A stretch of DNA of 53,633 bases from Stutzerimonas stutzeri TS44 (GCA_000263395.1 AJXE01000026.1:1-53633); one strand, 5' to 3'. Positions 36,536 through 46,668 are shown, numbered from the stretch's first letter. A program made the numbers and translations. The notes: generated by a model not told the origin, from the letters alone.

Positions 36536-38953
36536 ATGCAGTCAACGCCACCGAGCCCAGCGTCACCCCCGGCGCCCTCCGCGCCCCGCGAGCTGTCGCG
36601 GCTGGCGGCGCTGCTGCGCTACGAAATCCTCGATACGCCCGAGGAAGACCAGTTCGATGACTTCACCGTGCTCGCCGCGCGCCTGTGCGGTACGCCGATC
36701 GCGCTGATCTCGCTGGTCGACGAGCACCGCCAGTGGTTCAAGAGCCGCGTGGGTCTGGGGGTCAGCGAAACCCCGCGGGAAATCTCCTTCTGCACCCACA
36801 CCATCGCCGGCAGCGGCATCTTCGAAGTCGCCGATGCGCAGCAGGACCCACGCTTTGCCGACAACCCGCTGGTCACCGGCGACCCGCACATCCGCTTCTA
36901 CGCCGGCGCGCCGCTGAGCACCCCGGATGGCTACCAGCTCGGCACGCTCTGCGTCATCGACCGCCAGCCGCGCCAGCTCGACGCCGAGCAGCGCGACACC
37001 CTGGCGCGTCTGAGCCGCCAGGTCATGCGCCTGTTCGAGACGCGCCTGCTGGCACACCGCCACGCCGAACAGGCCGCGCTGCAGCAGGCAATGCTCGACA
37101 GCGCCACCTCGGCGGTGCTGGTCACCGACATCGACGGCCATATCGCCAGCCTCACCCCCACCGCCGAGCGGCTGCTCGGCTTCAGCCAGCAGGAGCTGCT
37201 CGGCCAGCCGCTGGTCGGGCTGTTCGACCCGCGCGCGCTGCAGCGGCACGCCGCGGTGCTGAGCGCCGAACTGGGCCGGCCGCTGGCTAGCGACTTCGCC
37301 GCGCTCACCACGCCGCTGCCCAATTGCCGGCGGGAAATGTCGCGCTGGCAGCTGCGCCATCGCAACGGCGCCGAGGTGCCGGTGCTGCTCAGCGTCGCGC
37401 CGATTCGCGACGAACAGGACGCGCCGCGCGGCTACCTGATCAGCGCCTACGACCTGGCCTATCAGGAGCAGCTGCGCCTGCGCCTGCAGCAGATCGCCGC
37501 GCAGGTGCCGGGCATGCTCTTCCAGTTCCAGTGGCGGCCGAACGCACCGGGACGCTTCCTCTACGTCAGCGAAGGTGTCGAGGCGATCTACGCGCTGACG
37601 CCCGCCGAGCTGAGCACCAGCATCGCGCCGATCTTCGCGCGGGTGCCGCTCGCAGACCGCCCGGCACTGCTGCGCAGCATTCGCCAGGCCACCTCCAGCC
37701 TGAGCAGCTGGCATGCCGAACACCGCATCGATCACCCGCGCAAGGGCCTGATCTGGATCGAAGCGCGCGCCACGCCGCTGCCGCAGGCCGACGGCTCGGT
37801 GCTCTGGCACGGCCTGGTCACCGACATCACCGCGCGCAAGGCCGAACAGCTCGAGCTGGACAAGCAGCAGGAAATGAACCGCCGCCTGCTCGAAGCGCTG
37901 TCCGAAGCCGTCATCGCCTGCGACGCGGCCGGCAACTTGACGCTGTTCAACGAAAAGGCCAAGCAGTGGCACCGCGCCGATGTGCTGCCGATCCGCGTGC
38001 AGGAGTGGAGCGCGCATTACCGGCTGTGCCTGCCCGACGGCGTGACGCCGATGCCGGCCGAGCGGATTCCGCTGTGGCGCGCGCTGCACGGCGAGCGCAT
38101 CAGCAACGAGGAAATGACCCTGATCGCCGGCGACGCGCCGCGCCACGTGCTGGTCAACGCCGATCCGCTGTACACCTCCGCCGGCGAGCCGATGGGCGCG
38201 GTGGCGGTGCTGCACGACATCACCGAACGCAAGCGCATCGAGCGCCTGCAGCGCGAGTTCATCTCCACCGTCAGCCACGAGCTGCGCACGCCGCTGACCT
38301 CGATCACCGGCGCGCTGGCGCTGCTCGGCTCCGATGTCATGGGCGTGGTGCCGGGCGAGATGCGCGAGCTGCTGGACATCGCCTACCAGAACAGCCAGCG
38401 GCTCGGCGCGCTGATCGACGACCTGCTCGACATGGACAAGCTGGCCGCCGGCAAGATGCGCTTCGTCCCGCGCGTGCAGGCGCTGCAACCGCTGCTGCAG
38501 CAGGCGCTGAGTGGCAATCGCGGCTACGCCGAACGCCACGGCGTGCATTTGCAACTGCAGCCCGGCGAGGCCCTGCGGGTGCGCGTCGACGAACGGCGCC
38601 TGCATCAGGTGCTGAGCAACCTGCTGGCCAACGCGGCGAAATTCTCCCCGCCCGGGGAAACCGTCGAGCTGCGTGCCGAGCGACGTGACGACCGGGTACG
38701 CGTCAGCGTCCGAGACCGGGGTCCGGGAATCCCCGCCGGTTTTCGCGAGCGGGTGTTCCAGAAGTTCGCCCAGGCCGACTCGTCCGACAGTCGCCAGCAG
38801 GGCGGCACCGGCCTGGGCCTGGCGATCAGCAAGGAGCTGATCGAGCACATGGGCGGACGCATCGGCTTCGATTCGGTCGAAGGCGAAGGCGCCTGTTTCT
38901 GGTTCGAACTGCCCTGCGAGCCACCCGCGACGGCCGAGGAAGGCGCCCGATGA
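36536..38953 (+). CDS. GAF-PAS sensor histidine kinase
   Basis: 805 aa from the ATG at 36536 (GCAGG upstream); a TTG at 36416 keeps the frame open but gives a low-complexity Arg-rich start. A GAF domain spans about 22-165 (LISLVDEHRQWFKSRVGL, SFCTHTIAGSGIFEV, YAGAPLSTPDGYQLGTLCVID). PAS domains lie at about 183-300, 320-440 and 450-570. The HisKA box is STVSHELRTPLTSI with phospho-accepting His581. The HATPase has NLLANAAKFSPP, RDRGPGIPAG and GGTGLGLAISKELIEHMGG. No membrane segments are seen, so it is a cytoplasmic sensor. The stop overlaps the next regulator's start by 4 bp. It is the intact partner of the remnant at 35728. Confidence 0.92.
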   Translation: MQSTPPSPASPPAPSAPRELSRLAALLRYEILDTPEEDQFDDFTVLAARLCGTPIALISLVDEHRQWFKSRVGLGVSETPREISFCTHTIAGSGIFEVADAQQDPRFADNPLVTGDPHIRFYAGAPLSTPDGYQLGTLCVIDRQPRQLDAEQRDTLARLSRQVMRLFETRLLAHRHAEQAALQQAMLDSATSAVLVTDIDGHIASLTPTAERLLGFSQQELLGQPLVGLFDPRALQRHAAVLSAELGRPLASDFAALTTPLPNCRREMSRWQLRHRNGAEVPVLLSVAPIRDEQDAPRGYLISAYDLAYQEQLRLRLQQIAAQVPGMLFQFQWRPNAPGRFLYVSEGVEAIYALTPAELSTSIAPIFARVPLADRPALLRSIRQATSSLSSWHAEHRIDHPRKGLIWIEARATPLPQADGSVLWHGLVTDITARKAEQLELDKQQEMNRRLLEALSEAVIACDAAGNLTLFNEKAKQWHRADVLPIRVQEWSAHYRLCLPDGVTPMPAERIPLWRALHGERISNEEMTLIAGDAPRHVLVNADPLYTSAGEPMGAVAVLHDITERKRIERLQREFISTVSHELRTPLTSITGALALLGSDVMGVVPGEMRELLDIAYQNSQRLGALIDDLLDMDKLAAGKMRFVPRVQALQPLLQQALSGNRGYAERHGVHLQLQPGEALRVRVDERRLHQVLSNLLANAAKFSPPGETVELRAERRDDRVRVSVRDRGPGIPAGFRERVFQKFAQADSSDSRQQGGTGLGLAISKELIEHMGGRIGFDSVEGEGACFWFELPCEPPATAEEGAR

Positions 38954-39342
38954 GAGAGCTCAAACGCATTCTGCATGTCGAGGACGTGCCGTCGATCCAG
39001 GTGATCACCCGCATCGCGCTGGAGAAGCTCGGCGGTTTCGAGGTGCTCAGCTGCCCGTCCGGTCAGGCCGCGCTGGAGCAGGTCGAGGCCTTCGCGCCGC
39101 AGCTGATCCTGCTCGACGTGATGCTGCCGCAGATGGACGGCGTCGAGTTGCTGCGCCAGCTCGCCGAACGCATCGACCTGAGCGACGTACCCGTGGTGTT
39201 CCTGACCGGCAATCTGCAGTTCGAGGAGCACGACGAGCTGTCCCGGCTGGGCATGCGCGCCGTGCTGCACAAACCCTTCGACCCGCTGCAACTGGCCGAC
39301 CGGCTGCGCACGATCTGGGAGGAGTGCCACGATGCTGCCTGA
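38950..39342 (+). CDS. Single-domain response regulator (CheY-like), copy 2
   Basis: 130 aa receiver: acidic pair E11/D12 in HVEDVPS (the third acidic position is Val), phospho-acceptor Asp56 in LLDVMLPQMDG, Thr86, Lys108. It overlaps the kinase stop by ATGA and is overlapped by the following GGDEF fragment. With no DNA-binding domain, it probably acts by protein contact, most plausibly on a diguanylate cyclase, since kinase-receiver-GGDEF gene sets are common in Pseudomonas. Confidence 0.9.
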   Translation: MRELKRILHVEDVPSIQVITRIALEKLGGFEVLSCPSGQAALEQVEAFAPQLILLDVMLPQMDGVELLRQLAERIDLSDVPVVFLTGNLQFEEHDELSRLGMRAVLHKPFDPLQLADRLRTIWEECHDAA

Positions 39343-39526
39343 GGGCGCGCTCGCCGAAGTGCAGCGCGCCAGCCGCGCGAGCAAGCCGACCAGCGTGGTG
39401 ATACTCGATCTCGACCACTTCAAGCAGGTCAACGACCGCTACGGCCACGCCGCCGAGGCCGATCAGACGCTCTACGCCGCCAGGCGCGTCGGCCGCAACC
39501 AGGTGCGCCTGGCCAGCGCCGGCTGA
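39332..39526 (+). pseudogene. GGDEF protein remnant with internal deletion
   Basis: 64 codons. Residues 20-42 (SVVILDLDHFKQVNDRYGHAA) are the first half of a GGDEF domain, and the next residues (ADQTLYAARRVGRNQVRLASAG) are its very end. The roughly 100 residues that should lie between, including the GGDEF loop, are missing and the join is in frame. The short N-terminus before it also lacks the usual sensor part. It overlaps the regulator gene by 11 bp, so it is translated in position but cannot make c-di-GMP. It ends 7 bp before the convergent kauB stop. Confidence 0.85.
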
Positions 39527-39533
39527 GCGCGCC

Positions 39534-41027
39534 CTACAGCTTGATCCAGGTGGCCTTCAGCTCGGTGTACTTGTCGAAGGCGTGCAGCGACTTGTCGCGG
39601 CCGTTGCCGGACTGCTTGAAGCCGCCGAACGGCGCGGTCATGTCGCCGCCATCGTACTGGTTGACCCACACGCTGCCTGCACGCAGTGCCCGCGCGGTGC
39701 GGTGCGCCTTCGACAGGTCGGCGCTCCACACCGCTGCCGCCAGGCCGTAAGGCGTGTCGTTGGCGATGGCGACGGCTTCCTCGGCGCTGTCGAAGGTGAT
39801 CACCGAGAGCACCGGGCCGAAGATCTCCTCCTGGGCGATCTTCATCGCGTTGCCGACGCCGTCGAAGATCGTCGGCTCGACGTACAGCCCGCCGGTTTCC
39901 TCCAGGGTGCGCTGGCCGCCGAGCAGCACCTGCGCCCCCGCCGCGCGGCCGGCCTCGATGTAGCCGAGCACGGTGTTGAGCTGCTGGGTGTCCACCAGCG
40001 CGCCGACGTTGGTCGCCGGATCGAGCGGGTTGCCCGGCTTCCAGGCCTTGAGCGCCTCGACCACCAGCGGCAGGAAGCGCGCCTTGATCGAACGCTCCAC
40101 CAACAGCCGCGAGCCGGCGGTGCAGACCTCGCCCTGGTTGAAGGCGATGGCGCCGGCCGCAGCCTGGGCGGCCGCCTGCAGATCGGGCGCGTCGGCGAAG
40201 ACGATGTTCGGGCTCTTGCCGCCGGCCTCCAGCCAGACGCGCTTCATGTTGGATTCGCCGGCATAGATCATCAGCTGCTTGGCCACGCGGGTGGAGCCGG
40301 TGAACACCAGGGTGTCGACGTCCATGTGCAGCGCCAGCGCCTTGCCGACGGTGTGGCCGTAGCCCGGCAGCACGTTGAGCACGCCGGCCGGAATGCCCGC
40401 CTCGAGCGCCAGTTGCGCAATGCGGATGGCGGTCAGCGGCGACTTCTCCGACGGCTTGAGCACCACCGAGTTGCCGGTGGCCAGCGCCGGGCCGAGCTTC
40501 CAGCAGGCCATCATCAGCGGGAAGTTCCACGGCACGATGGCCGCCACCACCCCGACCGGCTCGCGGGTCACCAGCCCGAGCTGGTCGTGCGGCGTCGGCG
40601 CGACTTCGTCATAGACCTTGTCGATCGCCTCGCCGCTCCAGCGCAGTGCCCGCGCCGCGCCGGGAACGTCCACCGCCAGCGCATCGCCGATCGGCTTGCC
40701 CATGTCGAGGGTTTCCAGCAGCGCCAGCTCCTCGGCGTGCGCCTCCAGCAGGCTGGCGAAGCGGATCATCACCGCCTTGCGTTTGGCTGGCGCCAGCCGC
40801 GCCCAGACGCCGGCGTCGAATGCCGCCCGCGCGCTGGCCACGGCGCGTTCGGCATCGGCCTGGTCGCAGCTGGCCACCTGCGCAAGCAGCCGACCGTCGA
40901 TCGGGCTGATGCAGTCGAACCGGGCGCCGTCCGCCGCCGCGGTGTATTCGCCCTGGATGAAGGCACGCCCTTCGATGCGCAGGTCACGGGCACGCTGTTG
41001 CCAGTCGGCGAGAGTCAGGGTGGTCAT
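39534..41027 (-). CDS. kauB: Gamma-glutamyl-aminobutyraldehyde/aminoaldehyde dehydrogenase KauB (PauC)
   Basis: 497 aa aldehyde dehydrogenase. Active-site residues are Asn168 in PWNFP, Lys191 in KPSEKSP, Glu267 in LEAGGKSPN and Cys302 in NQGEVCTAGSR. The FNQGEVCTAGSRLLV and WVNQYDGGDMTAPFGGFKQSGNGRDKSLHAFDKYTELKATW segments match the PuuC/KauB group, which oxidises gamma-glutamyl-gamma-aminobutyraldehyde and other omega-amino aldehydes with NAD(P)+. It supplies the aldehyde oxidation step between SpuB/SpuI and SpuA. It is divergent from the aminotransferase gene and transcribed alone. Confidence 0.92.
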   Translation of the reverse strand: MTTLTLADWQQRARDLRIEGRAFIQGEYTAAADGARFDCISPIDGRLLAQVASCDQADAERAVASARAAFDAGVWARLAPAKRKAVMIRFASLLEAHAEELALLETLDMGKPIGDALAVDVPGAARALRWSGEAIDKVYDEVAPTPHDQLGLVTREPVGVVAAIVPWNFPLMMACWKLGPALATGNSVVLKPSEKSPLTAIRIAQLALEAGIPAGVLNVLPGYGHTVGKALALHMDVDTLVFTGSTRVAKQLMIYAGESNMKRVWLEAGGKSPNIVFADAPDLQAAAQAAAGAIAFNQGEVCTAGSRLLVERSIKARFLPLVVEALKAWKPGNPLDPATNVGALVDTQQLNTVLGYIEAGRAAGAQVLLGGQRTLEETGGLYVEPTIFDGVGNAMKIAQEEIFGPVLSVITFDSAEEAVAIANDTPYGLAAAVWSADLSKAHRTARALRAGSVWVNQYDGGDMTAPFGGFKQSGNGRDKSLHAFDKYTELKATWIKL

Positions 41028-41235
41028 GAGGCGTCCTCTTGTGGTTGTTCGGCTGCAGGAAAAGGCACCCTAAACCAGCGGCGCGGGGGCTATCAATATT
41101 TTTTACGAAGGCCGCGGTTTTTGCCTTGTTTTGTTCGTTTTATTAAACATAGACTCGAACGACCCCACTGTGCGCACGGCTCGTCGCCGACGCACGATCC
41201 CGCCGTCGAACCTGTCGCCTCTGCCGGAGCCCGTC
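41028..41235. promoter_or_regulatory. Divergent kauB/aminotransferase control region
   Basis: 208 bp with an unusual A/T-rich block at 41092-41152 (TATCAATATTTTTTACGAA and TTTTATTAAACATAG), standing out from the GC-rich surroundings. It probably carries both promoters. I see no clear operator. Confidence 0.4.
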
Positions 41236-42561
<1,326 letters not shown>

Positions 42562-42580
42562 AACACCCGTCCGGAAATGA

Positions 42581-42606
42581 AAAAACCCGCCGAAAGGCGG
42601 GTTTTT
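42581..42606. terminator. Bidirectional rho-independent terminator
   Basis: AAAAACCCGCC, GAAA loop, GGCGGGTTTTT, with T runs on both strands. It serves the aminotransferase gene and the convergent rpmBG operon. Confidence 0.93.
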
Positions 42607-42623
42607 CTTCAAGGGCCGATCAA

Positions 42624-42779
42624 TTACTTGATCTTGGCTTCCTTGTAGATCACGTGCTTACGCACGACCGGATCGAATTTCTTGATCTCGATCTTGTCGG
42701 GGGTGGTGCGCTTGTTCTTGTCGGTGGTGTAGAAGTGGCCGGTACCGGCGCTGGACACCAAACGGATCAGGTCACGCAT
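42624..42779 (-). CDS. rpmG: 50S ribosomal protein L33
   Basis: 51 aa, the normal length: [27 protein letters not shown] followed by [24 protein letters not shown]. It is the cysteine-free form, so it does not bind zinc. AAGGAG lies 7 bp before the ATG. It is a component of the large subunit near the E site. It follows rpmB by 10 bp in the classic rpmB-rpmG pair. Confidence 0.98.
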   Translation of the reverse strand: MRDLIRLVSSAGTGHFYTTDKNKRTTPDKIEIKKFDPVVRKHVIYKEAKIK

Positions 42780-42789
42780 GATTTTCTCC

Positions 42790-43026
42790 TTAAACCTTTT
42801 CGCCGCGGGCGCGCAGCTCGGCCAGAACGGCGTCGATGCCACGCTTATCGATGACGCGCATGCCCTTGGCGGAAACGCGCAGACGCACGAAGCGCTTCTC
42901 GGACTCGACCCAGAAGCGGTGATGCTGCAGGTTCGGCAGGAAACGACGACGGGTTTTGTTGTTCGCGTGGGAAATGTTGTTCCCGGTTACCGGACCCTTA
43001 CCGGTAACTTGACAGACTCTCGACAT
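42790..43026 (-). CDS. rpmB: 50S ribosomal protein L28
   Basis: 78 aa: [34 protein letters not shown], then [30 protein letters not shown]. It is full length and fully conserved; the cysteine-free-type L28 matches the L33 form. GAGGGCTGAGGC precedes the ATG. It is the first gene of rpmBG; the promoter should lie in the 252-bp upstream gap before the tetR gene. Confidence 0.98.
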   Translation of the reverse strand: MSRVCQVTGKGPVTGNNISHANNKTRRRFLPNLQHHRFWVESEKRFVRLRVSAKGMRVIDKRGIDAVLAELRARGEKV

Positions 43027-43050
43027 GCCTCAGCCCTCTAAACCACATGC

Positions 43051-43069
43051 CCAACCCGGCATGGGTTGG
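43051..43069. other. Hairpin in the rpmB leader
   Basis: CCAACCC-GGCAT-GGGTTGG, 25 bp upstream of rpmB. It could affect L28 translation. The rest of the 43027-43278 gap shows no further structure I can name. Confidence 0.35.
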
Positions 43070-43278
43070 CCGCTTGAATTCACTTGTCAGTTCGGCGCTC
43101 AGCGCCACGTTTCATGGGGGTCTTACCGGTCACGTTGCGCACAAAGATACCGGGCCCCTAGAAAAGAGCGCTGCTTTATATCAGAAACCCCCCAGGGCAA
43201 CAAGCGCGGGATGGTTTTTCCCGCCTGGCTGCGATGGACGGAACGGGCCGGGTGAGCCGCGCCATTCGTCAGCCTTCG

Positions 43279-43857
43279 CTAGACGCGCACGCTGTCCCAG
43301 GCGATCTGCGCCAGCAGGTCGCGATGATCGGCCAGCGCCCGCTTGCTGCGCCCGGCCAGCCAGTTGCGCGCCATGTCCTGTGCCGGGCCGATCACCACCG
43401 AGACGAAGCACTCGCCGGGGATCGCCTTGAACGCGCCCGCCTCGCGATGCCGGCGCAGGACCGCGCCGATCCGTTCGCCATGGGCGCGGTTGACCTCGCG
43501 CAGCCGGTCGCCCAGCTCGCCGGCCTCCACCCGCCCGCGGTTGTGCAGGACGAAGCGCGCCCAGTCCGGGTTGGCCACCACCCAGTCGATGTAGCTGGTG
43601 ACGAACAGCTTCACGCAGGCCTCGGCGTCCAGCGTGTCGATCAGTCCCGCCTCCAGCAGCGCTGCGTACTCGCCGATGCCCTCCAGATAGAGCGCGGCGA
43701 TGATCCGCTCGCGGTTGCCGAAGTGGTGATAGAGGCTGCCGATGCTGGCGCCGGAGCGGTCGCGGATCATCTCGATGGTGGTGCCATCCACCCCGGATTC
43801 GCTGAAACAGGCCAGGGCGGCCTGGAGGATTTCCTGCTTGCGGCTGCTGCGGGCCAT
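43279..43857 (-). CDS. TetR family transcriptional regulator
   Basis: 192 aa. The N-terminal helix-turn-helix is complete: RKQEILQAALACFSESGVDGTTIEMIRDRSGASIGSLYHHFGNRERIIAALY (residues 6-57). The C-terminal ligand domain is variable; its family cannot be read. It is divergent from the alpha/beta hydrolase gene, with 85 bp between them containing two short palindromes, so it most likely represses itself and the hydrolase and responds to a hydrolase-related hydrophobic ligand. Confidence 0.9.
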   Translation of the reverse strand: MARSSRKQEILQAALACFSESGVDGTTIEMIRDRSGASIGSLYHHFGNRERIIAALYLEGIGEYAALLEAGLIDTLDAEACVKLFVTSYIDWVVANPDWARFVLHNRGRVEAGELGDRLREVNRAHGERIGAVLRRHREAGAFKAIPGECFVSVVIGPAQDMARNWLAGRSKRALADHRDLLAQIAWDSVRV

Positions 43858-43870
43858 GCGCGCTCCGATA

Positions 43871-43897
43871 CTAGAATAACTTTCTAGAAGAATCTTC
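43871..43897. promoter_or_regulatory. Candidate TetR operator
   Basis: CTAGAA-TAACT-TTCTAG (43871-43887) is a perfect 6+6 palindrome, overlapped by GAAG-AAT-CTTC (43887-43897). It lies 14 bp before the tetR ATG on its strand and about 46 bp before the hydrolase start, a suitable place for dual repression. Confidence 0.55.
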
Positions 43898-43942
43898 CGA
43901 ACGCCTTATACTGCCACGCACCCGTCGCCCCGGAGAACAACA

Positions 43943-44809
43943 ATGGCTGCACCCGAATTCCAGCCCCGCACCCTGGCAAACCGCAGGGGCCGCCCGCTGG
44001 CCAGCCGCTGGTACGCGCCGCGCGGCGAGCCGCTGGGGGCCGTGCTGATCGCCCCGGCCATCGGCGTGCCACAGCGCTTCTACCGCGACTTCGCCGGCTG
44101 GCTGGCCGGGCGCGGCTATCTGGCGGTGACCTTCGATTACCTGGGCATCGGCGAATCGCTGTCCGGTTCGCTGCGCGCGCTGGATGTGAACGTGCTCGAC
44201 TGGGGGCGCGACGACGGCAGCGCGATGCTCGATGCGCTCGCCACGGCTGCCGGCGATCTGCCGCTGTACTGGCTGGGGCACAGCCTGGGTGCGCAGATCC
44301 TGCCGCTGGTGGAGGGGCATGAGCGCCTCGCGCGGATCATCACCATCGCCGCCGGCAGCGGCTACTGGCGCGACAACAGCCCGCAGATCCGCCGGCAGGC
44401 CTGGTTGCTGTGGCACGGCCTGGCGCCTGTGCTGACGCCGCTGTTCGGCTACTTCCCGGGCAAGCGCATCGGTGCGGTCGGTGATCTGCCGGCCGGGGTG
44501 ATCCGTCAGTGGCGGCGCTGGTGCCTGCACCCGGAGTATCTGGTGGGCGCCGAGGGCGAGTCGCTGCAGCGCGCCTTCGATGCCGTGACCACGCCGCTGC
44601 TGTCGCTCTCGTTCAGCGACGACGAAATGATGTCGGCGCAGAACACCGCCTCGCTGCACGGCTTCTACCGCTCGGCGCCGAAGACCATGCAGCGCATCGC
44701 GCCGGCCGACGTCGGCGTGGCGCGCATCGGCCACTTCGGCTTCTTCCGTCCGACGCTGCGCGAAGCGCTGTGGGAACCCTACCTGCTGCCGGCGCTGGCA
44801 CCGACCTGA
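43943..44809 (+). CDS. Alpha/beta hydrolase, TetR-linked
   Basis: 288 aa. The fold is shown by AVLIAPAIGVPQRFYRDFAGWLAGRGYLAVTFDYLGIGES, the nucleophile elbow GHSLGA with Ser114, and a C-terminal ARIGHFGFFRP that supplies the catalytic His. LPLSEED-like acids are not obvious; Asp in SFSDDEMM is the probable third residue. The protein has no signal peptide. The group (serine aminopeptidase S33/YdjC-like esterases) has poorly known substrates. The gene is controlled together with the divergent tetR; GGAGAACAACA lies before the ATG. Confidence 0.82.
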   Translation: MAAPEFQPRTLANRRGRPLASRWYAPRGEPLGAVLIAPAIGVPQRFYRDFAGWLAGRGYLAVTFDYLGIGESLSGSLRALDVNVLDWGRDDGSAMLDALATAAGDLPLYWLGHSLGAQILPLVEGHERLARIITIAAGSGYWRDNSPQIRRQAWLLWHGLAPVLTPLFGYFPGKRIGAVGDLPAGVIRQWRRWCLHPEYLVGAEGESLQRAFDAVTTPLLSLSFSDDEMMSAQNTASLHGFYRSAPKTMQRIAPADVGVARIGHFGFFRPTLREALWEPYLLPALAPT

Positions 44810-44878
44810 TCACATCACCGGCATCAGCCGCGCACCGGCCTTGCGCCGATGGTCGGCACCGCCATGCAGCTGGCTGAC

Positions 44879-44910
44879 GCCGGCCCGAGCCGATGCACGG
44901 CCGGGCCGGC
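44879..44910. terminator. Hairpin between convergent hydrolase and gabD genes
   Basis: GCCGGCCCG at 44879-44887 pairs exactly with CGGGCCGGC at 44902-44910. There is no T run; it is a possible transcript end for both genes. Confidence 0.45.
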
Positions 44911-44918
44911 GCAGGGAC

Positions 44919-46367
44919 TCAGAGCGCCATGCAGAGGTACTTGATCTCCAGGTAATCCTCGATGCCGTACTTCGAGCCTTCGCGGCCGAGCCCCGACGAC
45001 TTGACCCCGCCGAACGGCGCCACCTCGGTGGAGATCAGCCCGGTGTTGATGCCGACCATGCCGTACTCCAGTGCCTCGGCGACACGGAACACGCGGCCCA
45101 GGTCGCGGGCATAGAAGTAGGAAGCCAGGCCGAACTCGGTGTCGTTGGCCTTGGCGATCGCCTCGGCCTCGTCCTTGAAGCGGAACAGCGGCGCCAGCGG
45201 GCCGAAGGTCTCTTCCTTGGCCACCTTGGCGCTGTCCGGCACATCGACCAGCACGCTCGGCTCGAAATAGCTGCCGCCCAGCTGATGCGCCTGGCCGCCG
45301 GCGACCAGTCGCGCGCCCTGGGCGACGGCGTCCGCGATGTGCTCGCGCACCTTGGCGGCGGCGCGGTCGTCGATCAGCGGGCCGACGTCGGTGCCCTCCT
45401 CCAGGCCGTTGCCGACCCGCAGTTTGGCCACCGCAGCCTGGAATTTCTCGGCAAAGGCGTCGTACACGCCGTCCTGCACATAGATGCGGTTGACGCACAC
45501 GCAGGTCTGCCCGGCGTTGCGGTACTTGGACTGCATGGCGCCATTCACCGCCTCGTCGAGGTCGGCATCGTCGAAGACGATGAACGGCGCATTGCCGCCC
45601 AGCTCCAGCGAAACCTTCTTGATCCCCGGCGCGCACTGTTCCATCAGCCTGGCGCCGACTTCGGTGGAGCCGGTGAAGGAAAGCTTGCGCACCTTGGGGT
45701 TGGCGGTCAGCTCGCTGCCGATGTCGCCGGCCGAACCGGTGACCACGCTGAGCACGCCCTTGGGAATGCCGGCGCGCTCGGCCAGCTCGACTAGCGCCAG
45801 CGCCGAGAACGGCGTCTGCGAGGCCGGCTTGATCACCATCGTGCAGCCGGCCGCCAGCGCCGGGCCGGCCTTGCGGGTGATCATCGCCGAGGGGAAGTTC
45901 CACGGCGTGATCGCCGCGGTCACGCCGATCGGCTGCTTGATGACGATGATGCGCTTGTCTTTCTGATGGCCGGGAATGGTGTCGCCGTAGATGCGCTTGG
46001 CTTCCTCGGCGAACCACTCGATGAAGGAGGCGGCGTAGGCGATCTCGCCCTTGGCCTCGGCCAGCGGCTTGCCCTGCTCCAGGGTCATCAGGCGGCCGAG
46101 GTCGTCCTGGTTCTCCAGCAGCAGCTCGAACCAGCGGCGCAGCTTCTGCGAGCGCTCCTTGGCGGTCAGCTCGCGCCAGGCCGGCAGCGCGCGCTCGGCC
46201 GCGTCGATGGCGCGGCGGGTCTCGGCGGCGCCCATCTTCGGCACCGCGCCGAGAATCTCGCCGGTGGCCGGGTTGTTCACGCTGATGGTCTGGCCGCTGT
46301 CGGCATCCAGCCAGGCACCATCGATATAGGCCTGCTGGCGGAACAGCGCGGGGTCTTTGAGTTGCAT
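44919..46367 (-). CDS. gabD: Succinate-semialdehyde dehydrogenase GabD
   Basis: 482 aa from the ATG at 46367, chosen because GAGGAG lies 6 bp upstream and MQLKDPALFRQQAYIDGAW is the usual GabD start. Active residues are Asn157 (PWNFP), Lys180 (KPASQTPFSA), Glu255 (LELGGNAPF) and Cys289 in NAGQTCVCVNR; the CVC pair is typical for GabD. It oxidises succinate semialdehyde to succinate with NADP+, the last step of GABA and polyamine degradation. No gabT is beside it, unlike the common gabDT operon, so GABA transamination must be encoded elsewhere or be done by one of the two class III transaminases here. Confidence 0.93.
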   Translation of the reverse strand: MQLKDPALFRQQAYIDGAWLDADSGQTISVNNPATGEILGAVPKMGAAETRRAIDAAERALPAWRELTAKERSQKLRRWFELLLENQDDLGRLMTLEQGKPLAEAKGEIAYAASFIEWFAEEAKRIYGDTIPGHQKDKRIIVIKQPIGVTAAITPWNFPSAMITRKAGPALAAGCTMVIKPASQTPFSALALVELAERAGIPKGVLSVVTGSAGDIGSELTANPKVRKLSFTGSTEVGARLMEQCAPGIKKVSLELGGNAPFIVFDDADLDEAVNGAMQSKYRNAGQTCVCVNRIYVQDGVYDAFAEKFQAAVAKLRVGNGLEEGTDVGPLIDDRAAAKVREHIADAVAQGARLVAGGQAHQLGGSYFEPSVLVDVPDSAKVAKEETFGPLAPLFRFKDEAEAIAKANDTEFGLASYFYARDLGRVFRVAEALEYGMVGINTGLISTEVAPFGGVKSSGLGREGSKYGIEDYLEIKYLCMAL

Positions 46368-46668
46368 GGCAGTCTCCTCGGACATCGTAGCGGCAGGCCC
46401 GCTGCGGAAAGTTTGGCTAACGCGACGATGATCTGAACCGTCCTCGGGCGTCCGGTTCCTGCCGCTTCGTTACTGCGAATGGTCATGCTAGGACCGCGGC
46501 CAGCCGGCCGGCAAGTTCATGGCGCGCGGCGTTGTCCTGCCATTGACCGGTCTGCTGCACGGGCGCGTCTGTTACGCCTTGTTACCCATTGCCCGCCACC
46601 CCGCACGGTATAGTCACGCGCCGGCGGCCAGGCCGCCGCATCCCGTTGACCGAAAAATGGAGCTATTC
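46368..46668. other. Gap between gabD and cytochrome c' gene
   Basis: 301 bp without a gene. It should hold the gabD and cytochrome c' promoters; TATAGT at 46609-46614 is -10-like. A perfect hairpin CGGCGGCC-A-GGCCGCCG lies at 46622-46638. No FNR-type box was found, although cytochrome c' genes are often oxygen-regulated. Confidence 0.35.

Noticed and set aside
36563..38848. 761-codon minus-strand open frame opposite the sensor kinase
   Set aside because: Antisense shadow of the third-position G+C bias; no domain, no ribosome site, and the kinase on the other strand has all motifs.
43027..43278. Riboswitch or RNA gene upstream of rpmB
   Set aside because: Only a small 7-bp hairpin is seen; no known riboswitch core.
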